Shown one piece after another: positions 15,315 through 24,532 of a stretch of 26,842 nt of DNA. Below the pieces are notes generated by a model. That model was not told the DNA's origin. It saw only the letters and a list, made by a program, of their open reading frames with translations, and searched no databases. Made by a program: the position numbers and the translations under genes. Source of the stretch: JBEBXQ01 sp040391535 (GTDB lineage: Bacteria; Bacteroidota; Bacteroidia; Cytophagales; Spirosomataceae); assembly GCA_040391535.1 (NCBI GenBank), contig JBEBXQ010000065.1:1-26842 (forward strand). The letters run 5' to 3'. Positions within the stretch are counted from its first letter, which is position 1. The number at the start of each line of letters is the position of its first letter.

Positions 15315-15964
15315 GAGTAAAAGTATGTGGTATGCGCGAACAAACCAATATTGAACAGATTCTTGCATTAGAGCCTGATTTCATCGGTTTCATTTTTTAC
15401 GATAAATCCCCTCGTTACGTAGGTGAAGGGCTGGATGAAGAATTTATCCGGAATATTCCCCAGAATATTAAGAAAGTAGGGGTTTTTGTTAATTCACTGC
15501 CCAACTACATACTCAGTATGGTTAAGAAATATGACCTGCAATATGTTCAGCTGCATGGCAATGAACTGCCGGATTTTTGCCGGATTATCCGTCAGAAAGG
15601 GGTTAGTGTAATCAAGGCGTTTCAGATTGATGAATCCTTTAATTTTGGTATGCTAACCAACTACAAACCTCATTGCGATCTTTTCCTCTTCGATACCAAG
15701 GGCAAGCAACCCGGCGGTAACGGGGTATCGTTTGACTGGAGCCTTCTTCAGAAATATGACCGCGAAAAACCATTTATCATCAGTGGTGGTATCAGACTGG
15801 AAAATCTGGAAGAAATAGCAGAACTGACAAAGACATTACCGGTTTACGCTGTTGATATTAACAGCCGTTTCGAGGTATCACCCGGTCATAAAGATGTCGG
15901 AAAAGTAAAGGAGTTTATGCAACTCATTAAAAAAATAAAAGAAGACCGAGAAATTGAAGTATAA
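15311..15964 (+). CDS. trpF: Phosphoribosylanthranilate isomerase
   Basis: This 217-residue barrel enzyme performs the Amadori rearrangement between the TrpD and TrpC steps. The catalytic Cys is C6 in MRVKVCGMR, and the catalytic Asp is D182 in AVDINSRFEVSPGHKD. Other landmarks are FIGFIFYDKSPRYV, YVQLHGNE and LFDTKGKQPGGNG. It starts within the trpC stop codon and its stop (15962-15964) lies one base before the trpB ATG. The order TrpD-TrpC-TrpF-TrpB therefore runs almost without gaps apart from the inserted esterase. Confidence 0.96.
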   Translation: MRVKVCGMREQTNIEQILALEPDFIGFIFYDKSPRYVGEGLDEEFIRNIPQNIKKVGVFVNSLPNYILSMVKKYDLQYVQLHGNELPDFCRIIRQKGVSVIKAFQIDESFNFGMLTNYKPHCDLFLFDTKGKQPGGNGVSFDWSLLQKYDREKPFIISGGIRLENLEEIAELTKTLPVYAVDINSRFEVSPGHKDVGKVKEFMQLIKKIKEDREIEV

Positions 15965-15965
15965 A

Positions 15966-17165
15966 ATGCAGGAATTAGTAGAAAAACCGTCGGTATATCA
16001 GGTGAATGAAGCCGGGTATTATGGCTCCTTTGGCGGAGCTTTTATTCCGGAGATGCTATATCCCAACGTCGAGGAACTCAGGAACTCTTATCTGAAGATT
16101 ATGGCTGATCCCGGCTTTCAGGAAGAATTTAACCACCTGCTGACGCATTATGTCGGCCGGCCGACACCTTTGTATTTTGCTAAAAGGCTTTCGGAAAAAT
16201 ACAATACCAGGATCTTTCTCAAAAGAGAGGATTTATGCCATACCGGCGCCCATAAAGTGAATAATACAATCGGCCAGATTTTATTGGCTAACCGTTTGGG
16301 TAAGAAAAAAATTGTAGCCGAAACAGGTGCCGGACAGCATGGTGTGGCTACAGCCACCGTATGCGCGTTAATGGGACTGGAATGCATTGTATACATGGGA
16401 GAGCTGGATATAGAACGCCAGGCACCCAATGTCGCCAGGATGAAAATGCTGGGTGCAGAGGTCAGAGCTGCCAAATGTGGTTCCAGAACCCTGAAGGACG
16501 CCACCAATGAAGCCATGCGCCACTGGATCAACAATCCTGCTGATACCCATTATATTATCGGTTCGGTAGTGGGTCCGCATCCTTATCCCGATATGGTCGC
16601 CCGGTTCCAGTCCGTCATTTCCAGGGAAATAAGGACGCAACTGTCCGAACAAACCGGTAGTGAAACCCCTGATTACGTAGTTGCCTGTGTCGGCGGGGGA
16701 AGTAATGCAGCAGGCGCTTTTTACCACTTTCTTGACAATCCTGAAGTCAGCCTGGTTGCCGTTGAAGCAGCCGGACAGGGTGTGCATTCCGGTCATTCAG
16801 CCGCTACTACCGCATTGGGGAAACCAGGTGTTTTGCATGGCAGCCAGACTATTCTGATGCAGACAGAAGACGGACAGGTAGTTGAGCCGTTTTCCATTTC
16901 AGCGGGACTGGATTATCCGGGTATAGGACCGATACACGCTCACCTGTTTGAAACCGGCAGAGCTCAGTTTCTGTCCGCAACAGACGATGAGGCCGTAGAG
17001 GCTGCCTTTGAACTTACCCGTACAGAAGGTATCATTCCGGCGCTTGAATCTTCACATGCCCTTGCGGTTTTAGGCCGTCTCAACGCAGGAAATGACCAAA
17101 CCGTAGTGGTGAATCTTTCTGGCAGGGGAGACAAGGATATGAGTACATACATGAAATATATTTAA
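15966..17165 (+). CDS. trpB: Tryptophan synthase beta subunit
   Basis: This PLP enzyme condenses indole, channelled from TrpA, with serine to give tryptophan. The start chosen is ATG 15966 (MQELVEKPSVYQ), giving 399 residues, one base after the trpF stop. A TTG at 15954 would add four residues and overlap trpF, and is less likely. The PLP lysine is K97 in HTGAHKVNNT, and the phosphate-binding loop is GGGSNAAG. NEAGYYGSFGGAFIPEML and GRPTPLYFAKRLS are typical of the canonical TrpB1 type that pairs with TrpA. Unusually, its partner trpA is not next but follows a lipoprotein gene. Confidence 0.97.
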   Translation: MQELVEKPSVYQVNEAGYYGSFGGAFIPEMLYPNVEELRNSYLKIMADPGFQEEFNHLLTHYVGRPTPLYFAKRLSEKYNTRIFLKREDLCHTGAHKVNNTIGQILLANRLGKKKIVAETGAGQHGVATATVCALMGLECIVYMGELDIERQAPNVARMKMLGAEVRAAKCGSRTLKDATNEAMRHWINNPADTHYIIGSVVGPHPYPDMVARFQSVISREIRTQLSEQTGSETPDYVVACVGGGSNAAGAFYHFLDNPEVSLVAVEAAGQGVHSGHSAATTALGKPGVLHGSQTILMQTEDGQVVEPFSISAGLDYPGIGPIHAHLFETGRAQFLSATDDEAVEAAFELTRTEGIIPALESSHALAVLGRLNAGNDQTVVVNLSGRGDKDMSTYMKYI

Positions 17166-17190
17166 TAATTACTGATAATCACTGTCCCGT

Positions 17191-17616
17191 ATGACCACAA
17201 AACCACTTTTTGCTTTTTTTGTCGCATTGTTAAGCTTCAGTGCCTGCACACAGACAGAACAAGCACAATCCGAAACAACCTCAACCGAAACAACGACAAC
17301 AACCGTGGAAAAAGATGTATTACGCCATGTGGTGCTTTTTAAATTTAAAGACACCTCTACGCCTGACGATGTAAAAAAAGTAGAAGAAGCCTTTCTTGGC
17401 TTACCTTCTAAAATCAAGGAAATAAAAAGCCTGGAATGGGGGCTTAATAACAGTCCCGAAGGACATGATCAGGGTTTTACCCATTGCTTTTTCGTCACCT
17501 TCAACAGTGAAGAAGACCGCGCCGTGTACCTTCCTCATCCTGACCACAAGGCTTTTGGAGAGGTTTTAGGGCCACATCTTGATAAAGTATTAGTTTTCGA
17601 CTATTGGACAAAATAA
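17191..17616 (+). CDS. Dabb (stress-responsive A/B barrel) lipoprotein between trpB and trpA
   Basis: This 141-residue protein has a short lipoprotein signal (MTTKPLFAFFVALLSFSAC, lipid Cys19). A Thr/Glu-rich spacer of about 20 residues follows, then one Dabb domain: LRHVVLFKFKDTSTPDDVKK, FTHCFFVTFNSEEDRAVYL and HPDHKAFGEVLGPHLDKVLV. Dabb domains are small dimeric ferredoxin-like barrels; their role here is unknown. It begins 25 bases after trpB and shares one base with the trpA start (TAATG), so it is cotranscribed and translationally coupled to trpA. The signal places it in the envelope, away from the cytoplasmic TrpAB complex, so a direct role in tryptophan synthase is not obvious. Confidence 0.88.
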   Translation: MTTKPLFAFFVALLSFSACTQTEQAQSETTSTETTTTTVEKDVLRHVVLFKFKDTSTPDDVKKVEEAFLGLPSKIKEIKSLEWGLNNSPEGHDQGFTHCFFVTFNSEEDRAVYLPHPDHKAFGEVLGPHLDKVLVFDYWTK

Positions 17617-18413
17617 TGAACCGGATTACTCAACTGTTCAGTAACAAGCCACAAGACAACCTGAATGTATACTTTACAGCAGGTTATCCGGCATTGAACG
17701 ACACCCCACGGATTTTAAGGGCTCTGGAAAATGCAGGCGCTGATATGGTTGAAATCGGAATGCCCTATTCTGATCCTGTTGCCGATGGCGAAACCATTCA
17801 GCAAAGCAATGACCAGGCACTGCACAACGGTATGAGCGTGCGGACACTCTTTGAACAGCTTGAAGGAATCCGTAACACCGTAAAACTTCCCATTCTGTTA
17901 ATGGGTTATATCAATCCGGTATTGCAGTATGGGGTAAGAAATTTCTGTCAGAAATGTGCTGAAACCGGCGTTGACGGGCTTATTCTGCCTGACCTGCCCA
18001 TGGATGCCTATCTGAAAGAATACAAGCCCGTATTCGATGAATTTGGCCTTGTCAATATCTTTCTTGTCACTCCGCAAACGAGTGAAGAAAGAATCCGTCA
18101 GATCGATGACGTAAGCGAAGGGTTCATTTATGTGGTTTCTTCCGCCAGTGTAACCGGCTCCCAATCGGGTGTAAGCCATAATATGGAGGCCTATTTTGAG
18201 CGGATAAATGCAATGAACCTGAAGAATCCTACCCTCATCGGATTTGGAATAAAAGATAACAGTACGTTTCAGAAAGCATGTCATTATGCAAATGGTGCTA
18301 TCATTGGCAGCGCTTTTATCAGGGTTTTAAGTGAAAGTGCTGACCCTGAGAATGATATACAACAATTTATAACTTCCGTAAAGTCCAATAAATCAGCGGA
18401 GGCGATCGTTTAG
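17616..18413 (+). CDS. trpA: Tryptophan synthase alpha subunit
   Basis: This 265-residue barrel protein cleaves indole-3-glycerol phosphate to indole, passed to TrpB. The start chosen is ATG 17616 (MNRITQLFSNKPQDN), which overlaps the Dabb stop by one base. A TTG at 17604 would add four residues and is less likely. The catalytic pair E46 and D57 sits in VEIGMPYSDPVADG with the same spacing as E49/D60 of E. coli. LILPDLPMDAYLKEY, the flexible VSSASVTGSQSG loop and IGFGIKD are typical. It closes the set of pathway genes, so with trpE-G-D-C-F-B the operon covers the whole route from chorismate to tryptophan. Confidence 0.97.
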   Translation: MNRITQLFSNKPQDNLNVYFTAGYPALNDTPRILRALENAGADMVEIGMPYSDPVADGETIQQSNDQALHNGMSVRTLFEQLEGIRNTVKLPILLMGYINPVLQYGVRNFCQKCAETGVDGLILPDLPMDAYLKEYKPVFDEFGLVNIFLVTPQTSEERIRQIDDVSEGFIYVVSSASVTGSQSGVSHNMEAYFERINAMNLKNPTLIGFGIKDNSTFQKACHYANGAIIGSAFIRVLSESADPENDIQQFITSVKSNKSAEAIV

Positions 18414-18420
18414 CATATTC

Positions 18421-18445
18421 TGGCCGGTATATTTTCTGCCGGCCA
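18421..18445 (+). other. GC-rich hairpin after trpA, not followed by a T run
   Basis: TGGCCGG (18421-18427) pairs perfectly with CCGGCCA (18439-18445) around an 11-base loop. The next bases are AATTCACCC, so it lacks the U tract of an intrinsic terminator. It may protect the trp mRNA end or mark processing, and transcription may continue into the next gene. Confidence 0.5.
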
Positions 18446-18467
18446 AATTCACCCTTAATGAAAAAGT

Positions 18468-21400
18468 ATGGCGGCTACAATGATTGGAATGGCCGAGCTT
18501 CTGGACAGTATCCGTGAATACCGTACAAAGTTCTATCAGAATCAGTTGCTGAAAGGGATCATCTTTACAGCAGCCCTTCTGCTGTCAGCCTATTTATTTG
18601 TGAATACTGTCGAATATTTCGGACGATTCAGCTCCCCTGTCCGTGCAATACTGTTATTTGGCTTTATTATCCTGTTGGGATTTTCCCTGTTCAAATGGGT
18701 AATTACACCCCTTGTTTATCTGTACGGATTTAAGAAGACAATAACGGACGAAGAAGCAGCATCACAGATAGGTCGTTACTTTCCTCAAATAGGAGATAAA
18801 CTACTGAATACCATACAGTTAAGTAAAATACCAGGCCAAAGTTCAGATCTGATAGAAGCCAGCATACGACAGAAATCAAGCCAGCTGATGATCGTCCGCT
18901 TTTCAGATGCTATTCATCTTAATGAAAATAAAAAATACCTTAAATACGCCCTTTTTCCACTCGCAGCTATAGCGGCCATTCTGTTATTTAATCCACGTTT
19001 TTTCACGGCAAGTTCCGAGCGTATTATTCATTTTAAGCAAGCCTATAACGATTCCCCTTTTATTTTTTCGCTTCAGAACGAAAGCCTCCACGCATTCAGA
19101 AATGAGGATTTTACCTTAAAACTTAACCTTTCCGGTGAAGCCATTCCGGAAGCGGTTTATCTGGTTCAGAACAAAACACGCTTTAAATTAACCCCCGAGA
19201 GCAGTTCTGATTTTAACTATACATTCAAAAATATACAACGCAATCAGCAATTTCAGTTTGAAGCGGCGGGCTACAGGTCAGAACCGTACCGGCTCGAAGT
19301 AATTGACCGCCCCGGACTGTTATCATTTGATGTCAGCCTCAATTATCCGGCATATCTGAATAAGCCCGGTGAATCACTCAGTAATGTCGGTAACCTTACT
19401 ATTCCCGAGGGTACAATGATTGAGTGGCATTTCAATACTTCACATACCAACCATCTGGCAATCCGTTTTGAGGAGGATTCTTCATTACTTCAGGTAAAGG
19501 ACGGAAAGGGAAATCAGTTTAATGCAAAAAAGTCAATACGTAAATCAGGTGCCTACTCGGTGCTGATGGAAAATCCGCATGTAAAAACACCCGAGAAAGT
19601 GGCCTATTATCTTGACGTAATCCCGGATCAGTATCCGCAGTTAACCGTAGAGAATTTTCAGGATACCACCTTATATAATTATCTCGTACTGGGTGGAACG
19701 ATAGGCGATGATTATGGCTTTTCAAAGCTTAAACTGATGTATACGGTTGAAAAAAGCGCAAATGAAAGTGAGAAAGCCGCTTTACGTTCAATAGACATTC
19801 CCTTCAACAAAACAATCACTAACCAGAGTTTTTACTTTCAATGGTACCTCGACAGTCTGCAGATGAACCCAGGGGACCGGATTGAGTATTACGCGCAGGT
19901 ATGGGATAATGATGGCGTGAATGGCCCCAAAAGTGCCCGCTCACAGGTGATCCGGTTCACGGTACCGGATCAGCACCAGCTGACAAAAGAAATTGATGAG
20001 GCCATTAAAAACACCGAATCACAGATGACCAAGGCCCTGGAGAAGGCACAAAGTCTGAAAAACGATCTGAATGCACTTGAAAACAGGCTTAAATCAAATC
20101 ATGATCTGGATTTTCAGGAGAAAAGACAGGCAGAGGAAATTATCCGCAAACGCGAAAGCCTGATGGATGAAATCAAAGCTATTCAGGAACAGAACAAAAT
20201 GGTCAATGAAAAGTCTGATCAGTTCAATAAGCAAAGTCCGGAAATCAAAGAAAAGCTGAAGCAGCTCGAACAGATTCTGAAAGATATGTCTGATGATGAA
20301 ACCAGCAAACTTTATGAACAACTTGAAAAACTGCTTGATCAGAAGAAAAGTGAACGCATGACCAATCTGCTTGAAAAGCTTAAAAACAGGCAGCAGAATT
20401 CGGAAAAAGAACTGGAGCGCACACTCAAACTCTTTAAGCAGCTTCAGCTTGAGCAGAAAATGGAAAACCTGGTCAATAACCTGGAAGACCTGGCTGAAAA
20501 AGAGGAAAAACTAGCCGAAAACACGCTTGAGAATGACAAGAACAAAAATCAGGATAATAAGCAGAAAACGAATGAATCACTCGCAAAAGAGCAGGAGAAG
20601 ATTCAGGAGGATTTCAGTAAGATAAAGGAGAATATGGACGAGGCCGAAAAACTGGCCGAAGAAATAGGACAGGAGATGGCTGACTCCAAAGAAGAAGAAA
20701 AAGCTGCTGAGCAGGAGATGGAAAAAAGCAAGCAGCAGCTCAACGATAAAAAGAATAAACAGGCTGCAGAATCACAGAAAAAAGCAGCTGAGAATATGAA
20801 AAAAATGGCGCAGTCTATGGCTGAACAAATGGAAAGCGCCCAGATGTCACAGATGCAGATGGATCTGGATGCCCTGCGGGATATACTGGAAAATCTGATC
20901 AAAGCCTCCTTTGACCAGGAACAGATCATGAATGATTTCAAAGGCGTCAGTTTGCAGGACCCGCGCTTTGTCGCCCTCGGCCAGCAGCAGCTGAAACTGA
21001 TGGACGATGCGAAAGTTATTGAAGACAGCCTGTACGCTCTGGCTAACCGCGTCATTCAGATCCAGTCGTTCATAACCCGTGAGCTCAATGACATGAAAAT
21101 GTATATGAACGAAAGTGTTCAGGCTATCAGGGATCGTCATTTGGGAGTGGTTACAGCCAAGCAGCAGTTTTCAATGACGTCAATGAATAACCTTGCCCTG
21201 ATGCTGAGTGATGTATTCAAACAAATGCAGGAACAAATGGCGATGGCCATGGCAATGCCGGGTAGCGGAAAAAACAAAAAACCGGGAGATTCGCCGGGTG
21301 CCAGTGAATTACAGCAGCAATTAAACGATCAGCTCAAAAAGATGGGGGAGGGGAAAGGGAATGGTCAGGATGGTAAAGGTATGTCAGAACAGCTTGCCCG

Positions 21401-21815
21401 TATGGCGGCAGAACAGGCACAGTTACGAAAGATGATTCAGGACTTACTGAATGAGCAGAAAGGAACCGGCATGGGTGATAAAACAGGGAATGATCTGAAG
21501 GAAATTATGGAGATGATGGATAAATCGGAAACGGATATGGTAAATAAACGTGTAGATCCACAGCTGATTAACCGTAATAACCAGATCCTGACGAGACTGC
21601 TTGAATCAGAGAAAGCTATGCGTGAGCAGGATGAAGATAACCAGCGTAAAGGAGAAACCGCCAGAACTATCGAACGCACGCCTCCTCCTGCATTTGAAAA
21701 ATACATCCAGGATAAGGAAAGACAGACGGAGTTGCTGAGGTCAGTCCCGCCTACATTCTCACCCTATTACAAACGGGAAGTAGATGCTTACTTCAAGAAA
21801 TACCAGGGCAAATAA
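18468..21815 (+). CDS. DUF4175 family membrane protein with long coiled coils
   Basis: This 1115-residue protein has three hydrophobic segments in its first sixth: about 28-47 (IIFTAALLLSAYLFV), 57-88 (AILLFGFIILLGFSLF), and 157-175 (LFPLAAIAAILLF). A beta-rich region follows to about residue 500. Residues about 505-800 are Lys/Glu/Gln-rich heptads without proline, a long coiled coil. The end is Met/Gln-rich with a Gly/Lys/Pro linker near 930-945 (MAMAMPGSGKNKKPGD). This matches the Bacteroidota DUF4175 family, of unknown role, probably a membrane-anchored structural or scaffold protein. It begins 54 bases after trpA with no clear terminator between. The ATG 18468 was taken; ATG 18480 would also serve. 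Confidence 0.82.
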   Translation: MAATMIGMAELLDSIREYRTKFYQNQLLKGIIFTAALLLSAYLFVNTVEYFGRFSSPVRAILLFGFIILLGFSLFKWVITPLVYLYGFKKTITDEEAASQIGRYFPQIGDKLLNTIQLSKIPGQSSDLIEASIRQKSSQLMIVRFSDAIHLNENKKYLKYALFPLAAIAAILLFNPRFFTASSERIIHFKQAYNDSPFIFSLQNESLHAFRNEDFTLKLNLSGEAIPEAVYLVQNKTRFKLTPESSSDFNYTFKNIQRNQQFQFEAAGYRSEPYRLEVIDRPGLLSFDVSLNYPAYLNKPGESLSNVGNLTIPEGTMIEWHFNTSHTNHLAIRFEEDSSLLQVKDGKGNQFNAKKSIRKSGAYSVLMENPHVKTPEKVAYYLDVIPDQYPQLTVENFQDTTLYNYLVLGGTIGDDYGFSKLKLMYTVEKSANESEKAALRSIDIPFNKTITNQSFYFQWYLDSLQMNPGDRIEYYAQVWDNDGVNGPKSARSQVIRFTVPDQHQLTKEIDEAIKNTESQMTKALEKAQSLKNDLNALENRLKSNHDLDFQEKRQAEEIIRKRESLMDEIKAIQEQNKMVNEKSDQFNKQSPEIKEKLKQLEQILKDMSDDETSKLYEQLEKLLDQKKSERMTNLLEKLKNRQQNSEKELERTLKLFKQLQLEQKMENLVNNLEDLAEKEEKLAENTLENDKNKNQDNKQKTNESLAKEQEKIQEDFSKIKENMDEAEKLAEEIGQEMADSKEEEKAAEQEMEKSKQQLNDKKNKQAAESQKKAAENMKKMAQSMAEQMESAQMSQMQMDLDALRDILENLIKASFDQEQIMNDFKGVSLQDPRFVALGQQQLKLMDDAKVIEDSLYALANRVIQIQSFITRELNDMKMYMNESVQAIRDRHLGVVTAKQQFSMTSMNNLALMLSDVFKQMQEQMAMAMAMPGSGKNKKPGDSPGASELQQQLNDQLKKMGEGKGNGQDGKGMSEQLARMAAEQAQLRKMIQDLLNEQKGTGMGDKTGNDLKEIMEMMDKSETDMVNKRVDPQLINRNNQILTRLLESEKAMREQDEDNQRKGETARTIERTPPPAFEKYIQDKERQTELLRSVPPTFSPYYKREVDAYFKKYQGK

Positions 21816-21836
21816 TATCATTCCCTGATTACAAAC

Positions 21837-21880
21837 AAAAACACCTGCCATACATCGGAAATGGCAGGTGTTTTTATTTT
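21837..21880. terminator. Bidirectional intrinsic terminator
   Basis: AAAAACACCTGCCAT (21837-21851) pairs perfectly over 15 bp with ATGGCAGGTGTTTTT (21861-21875) around a 9-base loop. It serves the converging DUF4175 and metalloprotease genes. Confidence 0.92.
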
Positions 21881-21895
21881 ACGAAATAACAATGA

Positions 21896-24469
21896 TCACT
21901 TCGGATCCAATGCGGTTTTTATGCGCTGTAAGACATCCTGAAGGTGATACTTGCTTAACTTGTCACTTGTACGTGGAATAGCAGCCTGTATCGAATTTCT
22001 GAGCGAATCCAGATGTCCTCTGGCTATGGAAGGCGCATCGGTCTGTGCCATTTCCACCGATCTTACACTGAAGCCATAGGTCACTCCCACCGGAACTGAC
22101 ATAACCGTTGCTTTACCACCTTTTAGCATAGCAATCAGTTTATCGGCATAAAGTTTCTGAAGATTTCTTCTGTAGATATCAATCTTCTGACCTTTTTTAA
22201 CTTCTGACCAAATACCATTTTCCAGATCTGTCAGTAGTCCGTCGAAGGAATAATTATCAGCGGATCCGGAAGTTTCCATAAGCCTCACGGCACGGTCTCC
22301 AGACAGCAATGATGACAGTGCATAGTCCTGCAAAGACTTAACAGCTTCTACTCCGGTCTCCGGTTTAATCTTATTCAGTACATTGGGTTCCATCAGCCAT
22401 TGAGGTGTAGTAAACAACTGTGTATTCAGGAATGCCACTGCTTCTTTCTGATGTGTACCAGGAACAACCTCAAACGCTACCTTATCCATTTCATACGTAA
22501 CCGGATTATCATAAATACCCCCCACGTTCTTAATTACGTGTCCAAGATAACGACGGTATTGTCCCACTACATTCGTATAAAGTTCTTCCAGATCTTTATA
22601 GCTTTCCCCTTCTTCACGGCTCCATTCTATCAGATTAGGTAAGATCCGCTTCAGGTTTTTAATGCCGTATTCCGATGCTTTCATCGCATTATCACCCAAA
22701 TCTTCTGTCTGGTATCTCGGATCGTGCGGGTTAATTTCCGTTCCGAAATGCAGTCGGGAATTCTTATAAGCTTCCAGTGTTTTCTTATTCAGGATCGCTT
22801 TTTCGGCTTCGGCATCTTTTGCATCTGCAAAATAACTGTATCCCCATTCAATGGCCCATTTATCATAATCACCAATGGAAGGAAAGAATTCGGTAACACC
22901 ATCTTCCGGTTGCGCCACATAGTTAAACCGTGCATAATCCATAATAGAAGACGTGTGTCCGTTTTCTTTCAGCCACGCATTATCCCTCAGTTTTTCAACG
23001 GGGGTTGCAGAGCTGGCTCCCATATTATGACGTAACCCTAAAGTATGTCCTACTTCATGCGACGCTACAAAACGTACCAGTTCACCCATCAGGTGATCAT
23101 CAAATTTCTTGGTGCGCGCTTTGGGATCCACGGCGGCTGTCTGAATCATATACCAGTTTCTCAGCAGGCTCATTACATTATGGTACCATCCGATATGGCT
23201 TTCTATAATTTCTCCACTTCTCGGATCGTGTACATTAGGGCCGTAGGCATTCTGAATATCAGCAGCAAAATATCTGATTACTGAAAAACGCGCGTCTTCC
23301 AGGCTCATCGTGGTATCTCCTTCCGGCCAGTATTCACCGCGGATTGCATTTTTCCAGCCGGCCTTTTCAAAAGCTACGTTCCAGTCGTCAACACCTGCCT
23401 TCAGGTATTTTCTCCATTTTTCGGGAGTAGCAGGATCAATATAAAAAACGATCTGTTTGGCAGGCTCAATTAACTCACCGCTTTTCTGACGCTGCGCGTC
23501 AGCAGCATTTTTAGGCTCCAGTCTCCAGCGTACCGCAAAAACTTCTTTATCTGATTTCTGGGATTCTTCACTAAATACTGCATACTGATTGGCGAAGTAA
23601 CCTACACGATAATCAAAGAATCTCTTGCGCATCGGAACTTTCGGCAAAAGAATAAATGAGGTATTCAGCTCAAGGGTAACGACACCCGCGTCACGGCCAG
23701 CCGGAAAATACCTGCCAACCTGTGGCATCGGAGATGTTGAAATAGCCGGAGGCACTACCGCAAAAGTTTTGATCGTCCGTACTTCAACATTGATAGGGTA
23801 GGGGCGGATGCTCTCCAAAAATGAAGCGTCCTTCTTAAATGCCGACAATTTCAGCATTTGCTTGTCAATAGGCCCTAAAGAAAACGTTTGATTATCGGAA
23901 TTAAAAAAATCCGTAATTTCAATCACATTTGAATTGGCCCTGGCTATCGTATCCTTTCTGACAGCCTTAATTTCAAAAACTCCGATGATCGGATCGGAAT
24001 TGGAATTCTTTACAGCCTGATAAATCGGCTTCAGGCTATCCGGACTGCTTGCAACGATGGTCACTGAACGCAGCAGAATATTATTATCCATTCCTTTTTC
24101 CCAACGTACCATCTGCCGGTTAATTTCTTCACCACCAAAAGTACCGGCACCTGCAGCTGTCCGCGAATAACGGGTTACTGCCATAATATCCCGGTTGAAC
24201 AAAGAATCCGGAATTTCAAAAAACCACTTTGTCCCGACTTTATGCACAGACATAAGACCACTCTGACTCACAGCAGTCGAATCAATCACTTCCTTAAAAT
24301 CTTTGGGGCCTTTCTTTTTATCCTCAGATGTTTTATCCTTTGGAAGAGGAGCTGTCACGGATTTAGCTTCATCTCCTTTCTTTTTCTTCCTGGATTTCTT
24401 CTGCGCCGCAGCATCTGTCCATCCAAAACAAAGGAATAGAGCCAAAATAAAATAAAGAGGTTTCTTCAT
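21896..24469 (-). CDS. Exported zinc-dependent metalloprotease, DUF5117/DUF4953 type
   Basis: This 857-residue protein has a signal peptide at residues 1-22 (cleavage near TDAAAQ), followed by a very basic and then Lys/Asp-rich segment (about 23-60). The middle region carries the pattern of DUF5118/DUF5117 (VHKVGTKWFFEIPDSLFNRD, AVTRYSRTAAGAGTFGGEEI). The catalytic site is HEVGHTLGLRHN: zinc ligands H471, H475 and H481 with general base E472. The Met-turn SSIMDY follows about 35 residues later, so the site is metzincin-like. Such proteases are common in Bacteroidota and act in the periplasm or outside the cell; substrates are unknown. It stands alone, with a promoter-like box 28 bases upstream of its start and a shared terminator behind it. 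Confidence 0.92.
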   Translation of the reverse strand: MKKPLYFILALFLCFGWTDAAAQKKSRKKKKGDEAKSVTAPLPKDKTSEDKKKGPKDFKEVIDSTAVSQSGLMSVHKVGTKWFFEIPDSLFNRDIMAVTRYSRTAAGAGTFGGEEINRQMVRWEKGMDNNILLRSVTIVASSPDSLKPIYQAVKNSNSDPIIGVFEIKAVRKDTIARANSNVIEITDFFNSDNQTFSLGPIDKQMLKLSAFKKDASFLESIRPYPINVEVRTIKTFAVVPPAISTSPMPQVGRYFPAGRDAGVVTLELNTSFILLPKVPMRKRFFDYRVGYFANQYAVFSEESQKSDKEVFAVRWRLEPKNAADAQRQKSGELIEPAKQIVFYIDPATPEKWRKYLKAGVDDWNVAFEKAGWKNAIRGEYWPEGDTTMSLEDARFSVIRYFAADIQNAYGPNVHDPRSGEIIESHIGWYHNVMSLLRNWYMIQTAAVDPKARTKKFDDHLMGELVRFVASHEVGHTLGLRHNMGASSATPVEKLRDNAWLKENGHTSSIMDYARFNYVAQPEDGVTEFFPSIGDYDKWAIEWGYSYFADAKDAEAEKAILNKKTLEAYKNSRLHFGTEINPHDPRYQTEDLGDNAMKASEYGIKNLKRILPNLIEWSREEGESYKDLEELYTNVVGQYRRYLGHVIKNVGGIYDNPVTYEMDKVAFEVVPGTHQKEAVAFLNTQLFTTPQWLMEPNVLNKIKPETGVEAVKSLQDYALSSLLSGDRAVRLMETSGSADNYSFDGLLTDLENGIWSEVKKGQKIDIYRRNLQKLYADKLIAMLKGGKATVMSVPVGVTYGFSVRSVEMAQTDAPSIARGHLDSLRNSIQAAIPRTSDKLSKYHLQDVLQRIKTALDPK

Positions 24470-24496
24470 GAATTAGTTTGTTTAAAATTTAATTTT

Positions 24497-24532
24497 CAAA
24501 ATTAATAAAGGAATCCTAAATGTGTTGCAAAA
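24497..24532 (-). promoter_or_regulatory. Probable promoter of the metalloprotease gene
   Basis: On the minus strand TAATTTTG (24504-24497) matches TAnnTTTG, and TTTTG (24532-24528) lies 23 bases upstream as a -33 element, slightly far. The box is 28 bases from the start codon. A second TAATTTTG at 24624-24617 has no -33 partner at the right distance. Confidence 0.5.

Noticed and set aside
15954..15965. TTG start for trpB
   Set aside because: ATG 15966 directly follows the trpF stop and gives the usual TrpB N-terminus; the TTG would force an 11-base overlap.
17604..17615. TTG start for trpA
   Set aside because: ATG 17616 forms a standard TAATG overlap with the Dabb stop and gives the usual TrpA length.
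20603..21140. Long minus-strand frames opposite the DUF4175 coiled-coil region
   Set aside because: They mirror the Lys/Glu/Gln-rich repeats of the real gene and show no protein-like features.
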